Source of the DNA: Microbacterium gubbeenense DSM 15944
GTDB lineage: Bacteria; Actinomycetota; Actinomycetes; Actinomycetales; Microbacteriaceae
Length of the DNA stretch: 64,000 bases
Reading direction: 5' to 3'
NCBI RefSeq assembly: GCF_000422745.1
Contig: NZ_AUGQ01000001.1
Coordinates: 332,260 to 396,259, forward strand
Under the pieces are notes generated by a model. The model was not told the DNA's origin and searched no databases. It worked only from the letters and a program-made list of their open reading frames with translations. The position numbers and the translations under genes were made by a program. How positions within the stretch are numbered: the first letter of the stretch is position 1; every line of letters starts with the position of its first letter. Shown one piece after another: positions 59,008 to 64,000 of the stretch.

Positions 59008-59439
59008 TCAGAACAATCCCGGGATCACCTCCTCCTGCATCTCGGCGAAGGAGTCTTCGTTGCCTTCGAGGTAGGAGTTCCAGGACTCGGCGTCCCAGAT
59101 CTCGGCGTGGGCACCGACGCCGGTGACCACAAGCTCTTTGTTCAGCCCGGCGTACTGGCGGAGGTGCTGGGGAACGGTGATGCGGTTCTGCCCATCAGGC
59201 GTCTCCGCGCTCGCGCCGGAGAGGAACATGCGCATGAAGTCGCGCGCCTGCTTGTTGCTCAGCGGCGCCTGACGGATGCGGTTGTGCACCTCTTCGAACT
59301 CGGCGGTCGAGAAGACGTAGAGGCAGCGCTCCTGACCGCGGGTGACGACGATGCCGCCGGCGAGCTCTTCGCGGAACTTCGCGGGCAGGATGACTCGCCC
59401 TTTGTCGTCGAGCTTCGGTGTGTGTGTCCCAAGCAACAT
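59008..59439 (-). CDS. mraZ: Transcriptional regulator MraZ
   Basis: DNA-binding regulator at the head of the division/cell-wall cluster. The 143 residues comprise two AbrB-like halves, each with a DxxGR-type loop: [18 protein letters not shown] near residue 8 and [16 protein letters not shown] near 80. I use the ATG at 59439 ([11 protein letters not shown]), which has GAGGGGG about 12 bases upstream; a GTG four codons earlier is too close to that site. Repeats matching MraZ boxes lie 30-55 bases upstream, so it probably controls its own operon. Confidence 0.96.
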   Translation of the reverse strand: MLLGTHTPKLDDKGRVILPAKFREELAGGIVVTRGQERCLYVFSTAEFEEVHNRIRQAPLSNKQARDFMRMFLSGASAETPDGQNRITVPQHLRQYAGLNKELVVTGVGAHAEIWDAESWNSYLEGNEDSFAEMQEEVIPGLF

Positions 59440-59468
59440 CGGCGAAATCACCCCCTCCGCGAATTCGT

Positions 59469-59494
59469 CCCCACTTTACTCCACTTCACCCCAC
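59469..59494 (-). promoter_or_regulatory. MraZ-type operator: three repeats at 10-bp spacing
   Basis: On the minus strand the hexamers GTGGGG, GTGGAG, GTGGGG lie exactly 10 bases apart (plus-strand CCCCAC at 59469 and 59489, CTCCAC at 59479). MraZ of Escherichia coli binds TGGGN direct repeats separated by five bases, which is the same 10-bp phase. Position just upstream of mraZ supports autoregulation. Confidence 0.8.
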
Positions 59495-59533
59495 AGCTGA
59501 AGGATACGGCGCAAATATACCCACATAGCACAG

Positions 59534-59563
59534 GCCCAATGCCCGTAAAGACGGGCATCGGGC
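59534..59563. other. Hairpin upstream of the mraZ operator
   Basis: GCCC-A-ATGCCCGT, loop AAAG, ACGGGCAT-C-GGGC: twelve base pairs with one A/C mismatch. It is 95 bases upstream of mraZ and has no T run on either side, so it may be a leader structure or an operator rather than a terminator. Confidence 0.4.
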
Positions 59564-59649
59564 ACGGTGGAGGGAAATGGGGTGCTCTCGCGAGATCACG
59601 ATCGCGTCACGGCGTGTCGGTCGGCCGGACGCCGGATCCGGGCACAAAA

Positions 59650-59676
59650 AAGAGCCGCTCACAAGGAGCGGCTCTT
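59650..59676 (-). terminator. Rho-independent terminator after the DUF3040 gene
   Basis: AAGAGCCGCTC pairs with GAGCGGCTCTT around ACAAG. Read on the minus strand, the stem follows the stop at 59692 by 15 bases and is followed by a run of T (TTTTTGTGCC). It isolates the mraZ promoter from the upstream gene. Confidence 0.92.
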
Positions 59677-59691
59677 CGGGGGCGGGTCGGG

Positions 59692-60081
59692 TCAGCCCTG
59701 CTGACGCTTGTCCCACCTGTCGTTCATCTTGTCCATGAAGGATGCGCCGCCGACCGACGGCGTCTTCTGGGGCGCGCGCGAATCGGAGGCATCGGACGAG
59801 GTATCGCCCTTGCCGGGCGACACGGCCAGGATCACGCCGGCGAGCATCGCGCCGAAGCCGACCACGCCGACGATCACCGCCGCGACGACGGTCGAGTTCC
59901 ACATCGCGATTCCCGCGATGATGGCGCCGAGGCCGACCAGCACGAGCACGGCACCGAGCAGCAGATTGCGGTAGCTCAGCGTGCGATCGCCGGTCGACGC
60001 ATGCACGACATCGGCGTCGGTGTGCATGAGCTGGCGCTCCATCTCATCGAGAAGTCGCTGCTCCTGTTCGGAGAGTGGCAT
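59692..60081 (-). CDS. DUF3040 membrane protein
   Basis: 129 residues. The N-terminus MPLSEQEQRLLDEMERQL is the DUF3040 hallmark. Two helices follow at about 38-58 and 63-85 (LLLGAVLVLVGLGAIIAGIAM, VVAAVIVGVVGFGAMLAGVIL), then a polar tail of about 40 residues ending MNDRWDKRQQG. This small actinobacterial family often lies next to mraZ; its function is unknown. It is transcribed alone, with a terminator of its own, and is divergent from the polyprenyl synthase gene. Confidence 0.92.
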   Translation of the reverse strand: MPLSEQEQRLLDEMERQLMHTDADVVHASTGDRTLSYRNLLLGAVLVLVGLGAIIAGIAMWNSTVVAAVIVGVVGFGAMLAGVILAVSPGKGDTSSDASDSRAPQKTPSVGGASFMDKMNDRWDKRQQG

Positions 60082-60149
60082 CGTTAACCCCCTCGGGTCG
60101 AAAGTTCGACTTTCATTCTATCGCCTTCGCACCCACCTAGGCTAGGTGA

Positions 60150-61259
60150 GTGACTTCCCCTCACCCGATCATCACAGCCATTTCTGAGCGGCTGGAAATG
60201 TTCGCGCGCTCTCGAGCCGCAGAAGTCGACGCCGATGCCGTGTTCGGAACGTCGACGAATGACGCCGTCGCCGCTCTGCTGCTGCAGCACGCGGCCGACT
60301 CCTTCTCCGGCGGCAAGCGCCTGCGCGCGAGGTTCGCGTACTGGGGATGGCGAGCGCACACCCGCGACGCGGGCGCCGTTCCGGATCACGTGCTCGCGCT
60401 CGGCGCCGCGCTCGAGGTGTTCCAGGCGGCCGCGCTCGTGCACGATGACATCCTCGATAATTCCGACACGCGCCGCGGTCGCCCCTCCGCGTGGCGGGCG
60501 CTCGAGGCCGAGCACCGGGCGCGCACCTGGTCGGGATCGTCCGAGGAGTTCGGGCGCTCCGGCGCGATCCTGCTCGGCGATCTGCTGCTCGGCTGGAGCG
60601 ACGACCTCCTCGAGGAGGCCCTCGCGCAGGTCGATGCCGCGACCGCCGCGCGCACTCGATCCGAATACGCGCGCATGCGGCGCGACGTGATCCTCGGCCA
60701 GTTCCTCGACATCGCCGAGGAGGCCGCGTGGCCCGTGACCCCCGACGCCGAGCACGCCGACCGCGCGATGCGGATCGCGGTGCTCAAGTCGGCGCGCTAC
60801 AGCGTGCAGCAGCCGCTCCTCATGGGCGCGACGATCGGCGGCGCCGGCGCGGACGCGCGGACGTCTCTCGCGGCGATCGGCGAACCGCTCGGACTCGCGT
60901 TCCAGCTGCGCGACGACGTGCTCGGCGTGTTCGGGGATCCGGAGATCACCGGAAAGCCGGCGGGCGATGACCTGCGCGAGGGGAAGCGCACCCTGCTCGT
61001 CGCCTATGCCCGCGAGCGCATGAGCCCGGCCGAGCGGACGGGGTTCGACGAGCGGCTCGGCGCGGACGATCTCCTCGCAGACGAGATCGCGTCCCTGCAG
61101 CAGACGGTGCGCACGGGCGGCGCACTCGATCGTGTCGAATCAGCGATCGCGGCCTACGCGGTCGCGGCGAACGACGCCATCACGAGCGCCGGGTTCGACG
61201 AGTCCACGACGGCCGAGCTGCGAGATCTCGTCACTGCGACCACGATCCGGTCGTTCTGA
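60150..61259 (+). CDS. Polyprenyl diphosphate synthase (IdsA/GGPP synthase family)
   Basis: Condenses isopentenyl diphosphate into a longer prenyl chain (geranylgeranyl or longer). The 369 residues contain both Asp-rich motifs: DDILDNSDTRRGRPS near residue 97 and RDDVLGVFGDPEITGKPAGDD near 254, the latter with GD at the expected spacing. SGGKRLRARFAYWG near 50 matches the substrate-binding GGKRLRP motif, with Ala for Pro. GTG start; a CACCTA-GGC-TAGGTG inverted repeat (60134-60148) lies immediately before it, where a ribosome site would be, and no better site is visible. The neighbourhood with the Rv2175c-like gene and the kinase parallels idsA2-rv2175c-pknL of Mycobacterium. Confidence 0.92.
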   Translation: MTSPHPIITAISERLEMFARSRAAEVDADAVFGTSTNDAVAALLLQHAADSFSGGKRLRARFAYWGWRAHTRDAGAVPDHVLALGAALEVFQAAALVHDDILDNSDTRRGRPSAWRALEAEHRARTWSGSSEEFGRSGAILLGDLLLGWSDDLLEEALAQVDAATAARTRSEYARMRRDVILGQFLDIAEEAAWPVTPDAEHADRAMRIAVLKSARYSVQQPLLMGATIGGAGADARTSLAAIGEPLGLAFQLRDDVLGVFGDPEITGKPAGDDLREGKRTLLVAYARERMSPAERTGFDERLGADDLLADEIASLQQTVRTGGALDRVESAIAAYAVAANDAITSAGFDESTTAELRDLVTATTIRSF

Positions 61260-61263
61260 CGCG

Positions 61264-61611
61264 TCAGAGCAGCGCCGCGGCAACGCGGCGCACCTCGGCC
61301 TTGCGGCCGGCGAGCAGCGACTGGATCGGCGGGTGCCCCAGCTCGGGCTCGTCGGAGTACAGCCAGTCGATGATCTCGTCATCGTCGTAGCCCGCGTCCT
61401 GCAGCAGGATCACGGTGCCGCGGATCGACGGCAGCGGCCGGTTGCCCGCGAGGAAGTCGGCCGGCACGACGCGCACTCCGTCGCGGCGCACGGCGAGGAG
61501 CGTCTTCTCGTCCAGAAAACGCCGAACGCGGCCGACCGTCTCCCCCAGTCGCTCTGCGACATCAGGGAGCGTCAACCACTCGGTCGGTCCGGATGCGTCG
61601 CTGTTACTCAC
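61264..61611 (-). CDS. Rv2175c-like DNA-binding protein (winged helix, kinase substrate)
   Basis: 115 residues: an N-terminal helix-turn-helix (WLTLPDVAERLGETVGRVRRFLDEKTLLAVRRDGV) followed by the Rv2175c C-terminal part (LPSIRGTVILLQDAGYDDDEIIDWLYSDEPELG, PIQSLLAGRKAEVRRVA). In Mycobacterium tuberculosis Rv2175c is a DNA-binding protein phosphorylated by the neighbouring kinase PknL. The same divergent arrangement with a kinase gene is seen here. GTG start; no clear ribosome site. It converges with the polyprenyl synthase, four bases apart. Confidence 0.9.
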   Translation of the reverse strand: MSNSDASGPTEWLTLPDVAERLGETVGRVRRFLDEKTLLAVRRDGVRVVPADFLAGNRPLPSIRGTVILLQDAGYDDDEIIDWLYSDEPELGHPPIQSLLAGRKAEVRRVAAALL

Positions 61612-61707
61612 CCGTTGATTGTGTCACGCGCGTCTGAATGATCCCGACCTCGAGCAGCGACTCCCGTCGTTCGCGTGAGTCCTGCCGGGATCGCGCGCGC
61701 GGATCCC

Positions 61708-61713
61708 TACAAT
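61708..61713 (+). promoter_or_regulatory. -10 box of a probable leaderless transcript for the kinase
   Basis: TACAAT ends six bases before the GTG at 61720, so transcription should begin at or next to the start codon. This decides the start: the upstream in-frame GTG at 61675 lies before the promoter. No -35 element is evident. Confidence 0.7.
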
Positions 61714-61719
61714 CTAGGG

Positions 61720-63729
61720 GTGTCCTCTCGTCCTGTCGCCGACCCGCTCGTGGGGCGGCTCGTCGATGGCAGATACCGGGTGCGCAGCCGAATCGCGCGC
61801 GGCGGAATGGCGACGGTGTACCTTGCGACCGATCTGCGGTTGGAGCGGCGCGTCGCCCTCAAGGTGATGCACCACCACCTGAGCGACGACGACCGGTTCC
61901 AGACGCGGTTCATCCAGGAGGCCCGCGCCGCGGCCGGGCTGAGCGACCCGAACGTCGTCAGCGTCTTCGACCAGGGCCAGGACGGCGACATCGCCTACCT
62001 CGTCATGGAGCACCTTCCGGGCACGACGCTGCGCGATCTGCTCAATGACACCAAGCGCCTGTCGATCGACCAGGCCGTCACGGTGATGCATGCCGTTCTC
62101 GCGGGGCTCGCCTCGGCGCACCGAGCGGGCTTCATCCACCGCGATGTGAAGCCCGAGAACGTGCTGCTGGCCGAGGACGGGCGCATCAAGATCGGCGACT
62201 TCGGACTCGCGCGCGCGACGAGCGCGAACACGGCCTCGGGCCAGCAGCTGCTCGGCACCATCGCCTACCTCGCGCCCGAGCTCGTCACGCAGGGCACCGC
62301 CGACGCGCGCACCGACATCTACGCGCTGGGCATCATGCTGTACGAGATGCTCACGGGCGAGCAGCCGTACCAGGGCGAACAGCCGATGCAGATCGCGTAT
62401 CAGCACGCGACCGAGCAAGTGCCGCGGCCGAGCTTCAAGAATCCCGCCGTGCCCGAGCAGCTCGACGAGCTCGTACTGTGGTCGACCGAGCGCACACCGG
62501 ACGAGCGCCCCGCCGACGCGCAGGCCATGCTCGAGCGACTGCGCGAGATCGAGCACGACCTCGGGATCACTCCCCTGCCGCCCCGCGGGCATGCCGCGTC
62601 GCCGGCCGCGAGCGATGCCGACTACGACGTCGACGGCGAGACCGCGCTCCTGCCCCCATCGATGGATCCGCCGGGCGCCACGAGCGTGCTGCCCGGAACG
62701 GGTCCGATCGCCTCCGCGCAGGTCGCGCCGAGCAGCAACGCCGAACGGCTGCGGGTGAAGACCCGGCGCCGACACGCGCGCGGCTGGTGGGCGGTGATCG
62801 TGGTGCTCGCGCTCGCGATCGCCGCAGGCGGAACGGGCTGGTGGTTCGGATCGGGCCCCGGCTCCATGGTCACGGTGCCCGAGTTCGCGGCCGATACGAC
62901 GTTCGAGCAGGCGGCCGCCGAGCTGGCCGGATTGGACGTCCAGGCGGTCGAGGAGCCCGAGAACAGTCTCGATGTTCCGGCCGGAAGGTTCATCAGCATC
63001 CAACCCGAGAGCGGTGCGCGCCTGTACCCGGGCGACACCGTGACGATCACGACGTCTCTCGGCCCCGCCCCCGTGACGCTGTCGTCGATGCGCGACATGA
63101 GCAGGCAACAGGTCGAGGACTACGCTGCCGACTCGATCATCACGGTGAGCGACGACGTCGGCCAGCGATTCGATCCGCGCGAGGCCGGCACTGTCATCGA
63201 CGCCCAGATCACCCCCCGCGGCGCCGACGAGAGCTACGGATGCCTCGACGGCTGCGGCGCGCACCAGGGCGACGCGATGGCGATCACGGTATCGGCCGGC
63301 CCGGTCCCCGACGTTGCGGGCCAGTCGGCCGACCAGGCGCGGCAGCAGCTCGAGGAGGCCGGGCTGCAGGTCGCCGAGACCGCCGAACGGGAATACAGCG
63401 CGTCGGTTCCCGCGGGATCCGCGCTCCGCATCACGCCGAACCCCGAGGAGACCACGCTCTCGCCCGGCGACGACGTCACCCTTGTCGAGTCGCTCGGCCC
63501 GCCGCCGGTTCCGGTTCCGTCGGTGAAGGGCATGACCCGCGACGAGGCCGTGGCCGCTCTCGAGGCCGAGGGCTTCAGCGTGACGTTCAATGGGCTGTGG
63601 AACGCGTGGCCCGACGACTGGACGACGGTCACCGGTTCCGATCCTGCCGCGGGCACGGAACTGGTGCCGAGCCAGACCGAGGTCACGATCTACAGGCTCA
63701 TCGCAATTCAGGGTGTAGCGCGGATCTGA
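61720..63729 (+). CDS. Serine/threonine protein kinase with PASTA domains (PknL/PknB-like), 3' end altered by an IS
   Basis: 669 residues. Kinase domain at about 15-275: glycine loop IARGGMATVY, Lys 48, catalytic HRDVKPEN (Asp 142), DFG at 160-162, then GTIAYLAPE. A variable linker follows, a membrane helix at about 356-376 and four extracellular PASTA-like repeats that would sense wall fragments (MVTVPEFAADTT; a divergent second repeat with a CLDGC Cys pair; VPDVAGQSADQARQQLEEAG; VPSVKGMTRDEAVAALEAEG). Synteny with the Rv2175c-like gene favours PknL. The last 11 residues (RLIAIQGVARI, after Tyr 658) are encoded by the end of an ISL3 element, so the native C-terminus has been replaced. Confidence 0.93.
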   Translation: MSSRPVADPLVGRLVDGRYRVRSRIARGGMATVYLATDLRLERRVALKVMHHHLSDDDRFQTRFIQEARAAAGLSDPNVVSVFDQGQDGDIAYLVMEHLPGTTLRDLLNDTKRLSIDQAVTVMHAVLAGLASAHRAGFIHRDVKPENVLLAEDGRIKIGDFGLARATSANTASGQQLLGTIAYLAPELVTQGTADARTDIYALGIMLYEMLTGEQPYQGEQPMQIAYQHATEQVPRPSFKNPAVPEQLDELVLWSTERTPDERPADAQAMLERLREIEHDLGITPLPPRGHAASPAASDADYDVDGETALLPPSMDPPGATSVLPGTGPIASAQVAPSSNAERLRVKTRRRHARGWWAVIVVLALAIAAGGTGWWFGSGPGSMVTVPEFAADTTFEQAAAELAGLDVQAVEEPENSLDVPAGRFISIQPESGARLYPGDTVTITTSLGPAPVTLSSMRDMSRQQVEDYAADSIITVSDDVGQRFDPREAGTVIDAQITPRGADESYGCLDGCGAHQGDAMAITVSAGPVPDVAGQSADQARQQLEEAGLQVAETAEREYSASVPAGSALRITPNPEETTLSPGDDVTLVESLGPPPVPVPSVKGMTRDEAVAALEAEGFSVTFNGLWNAWPDDWTTVTGSDPAAGTELVPSQTEVTIYRLIAIQGVARI

Positions 63730-64000
63730 ATCCTCCGGATTCGAGCAGCGATCGCGCGATGTAGCTGTGCAGGTTGCGGAACCCGAGCGCTGAGCCGCGG
63801 AGGTGCTCGAGACGGCCGTTGATGGCCTCCGTCGGGCCGTTGCTGGTGCCGGGCCGGTCGAAGAACGCGAGCACGTCCGTCGCACGCTGCTTGAGGGTGC
63901 GGCCGAGGCGACGGATCTCGACCAGCGCTGCGGGGACGCCGCTGGCGACGGAGTCGATGACCGCCTGCATCATGGCCTTGCCCTTCGTCTTGTCGGGTTC
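63695..64000. mobile_element. ISL3-family insertion sequence, one end inside the kinase gene (partial)
   Basis: The end begins at about 63695 with GGCTCATCGCAATTCAGGG, which resembles the GGCTCTTC-type termini of ISL3-family elements. The transposase stop codon lies inside this terminal sequence, as is common in the family. The rest of the element runs off the window, so the other end, its length and the target duplication cannot be seen. Confidence 0.7.
63698..64000 (-). CDS. ISL3-family transposase, C-terminal part (cut by window edge)
   Basis: The last 100 codons of a DDE transposase read from the right edge. The conserved C-terminal segment is SNGPTEAINGRLEHLRGSALGFRN with the final catalytic Glu in PTEAINGR, and the protein ends RSALHPELR. 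There is an internal Met pair at codons 10-11, but the frame continues upstream of it (EPDKTKGKA), so this is the end of a longer protein, not a small gene. The stop overlaps the kinase 3' end by 32 bases on the opposite strand. Confidence 0.88.
   Translation of the reverse strand, partial: EPDKTKGKAMMQAVIDSVASGVPAALVEIRRLGRTLKQRATDVLAFFDRPGTSNGPTEAINGRLEHLRGSALGFRNLHSYIARSLLESGGFRSALHPELR

Noticed and set aside
59508..59517. Shared word GCAAATATA upstream of both mraZ and ftsZ (plus strand near 59511, minus strand near 47140)
   Set aside because: The two copies are in opposite orientation relative to the genes and at different distances; too weak to claim a common regulator.
60134..60148. 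CACCTA-GGC-TAGGTG palindrome as an iron box of the polyprenyl synthase gene
   Set aside because: It is shorter than the 19-bp DtxR/IdeR site and lacks the TTAGG core; it may be an operator of another kind or chance. Noted only under the gene.
61675..61719. Upstream in-frame GTG for the PASTA kinase
   Set aside because: The TACAAT -10 box at 61708-61713 lies downstream of it and the kinase domain starts well with the GTG at 61720, giving a leaderless transcript.
1..64000. CRISPR arrays, tRNA or rRNA genes, riboswitches
   Set aside because: Gaps between genes are all below 300 bases and none contains spaced direct repeats, a tRNA cloverleaf or a recognisable riboswitch; in particular no THI-box precedes the YkoDEC-like genes.

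Overview
The window is high-GC DNA from an actinobacterium. Wag31/DivIVA, SepF, DUF3043, DUF3040, an idsA - Rv2175c-like - PASTA kinase neighbourhood, frequent GTG starts and a leaderless kinase promoter all point that way. The overall make-up fits Microbacteriaceae (Microbacterium-like), but that placement is an inference from gene content. No rRNA, tRNA or CRISPR array was found, and no stretch over 300 bases lacks a gene.

Layout. (1) 1-13184 is housekeeping DNA, mostly on the minus strand: cytochrome c oxidase ctaC-ctaD-ctaF, an ErpA/IscA-type Fe-S protein, an M20 dipeptidase, DUF3043 (plus strand), pyrD, nrdR, hisD, a membrane protein of unknown function, and dnaE. (2) 13248-41924 is a siderophore island of about 29 kb. 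It lies between dnaE and rluD-lspA, genes that stay close together in many actinobacteria. (3) 41960-59439 (minus) is the division and cell-wall cluster: mraZ-rsmH-ftsL-ftsI-murF-mraY-murD(degenerate)-ftsW-murG-murC-ftsQ-ftsZ-yggS-sepF-yggT-divIVA-lspA-rluD. (4) 59692-63729 holds DUF3040, a polyprenyl diphosphate synthase, an Rv2175c-like DNA-binding protein and a PknL/PknB-type kinase. (5) An ISL3-family insertion sequence sits at the right edge, inside the 3' end of the kinase gene.

Siderophore island. EntC, EntB and EntA homologues make 2,3-dihydroxybenzoate (DHB). EntE activates it, and carrier proteins hold it: a stand-alone aryl carrier and a carrier-like domain at the start of one synthetase. 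Four NRPS proteins follow: Cy-A-(carrier-like), C-PCP-C-A-PCP, C-A-PCP and carrier-Cy-A-PCP. An ornithine N5-monooxygenase, an MbtH protein, a PPTase, an EntH-like hotdog thioesterase, an acetoacetyl-CoA-synthetase-like ligase and an aspartate decarboxylase (PanD) complete the set. Hand-aligned adenylation pockets suggest Ser (after a Cy domain, hence an oxazoline), beta-alanine (Asp moved from position 235 to 236, with PanD supplying the substrate) and an ornithine-like residue. The predicted product is a mixed catecholate/oxazoline/hydroxamate siderophore containing beta-alanine. Four DtxR/IdeR-type iron boxes control the outward-facing operons. No classical ferric-siderophore ABC importer is present. 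Instead a YkoEDC-like ECF transporter is split between the two ends: fused ATPase plus T component on the left, S component beside the siderophore reductase on the right. This is the best candidate in the window for an undescribed system.

Cell-wall cluster. murE is absent from its usual place between ftsI and murF. The murD homologue has lost its C-terminal domain, the P-loop Asn, the DHLD motif and the catalytic Lys region, so it can hardly be a ligase. D-Glu and third-residue addition to the peptidoglycan stem must be encoded elsewhere. Three GTGGGG-like repeats at exact 10-bp spacing precede mraZ and look like its autoregulatory boxes.
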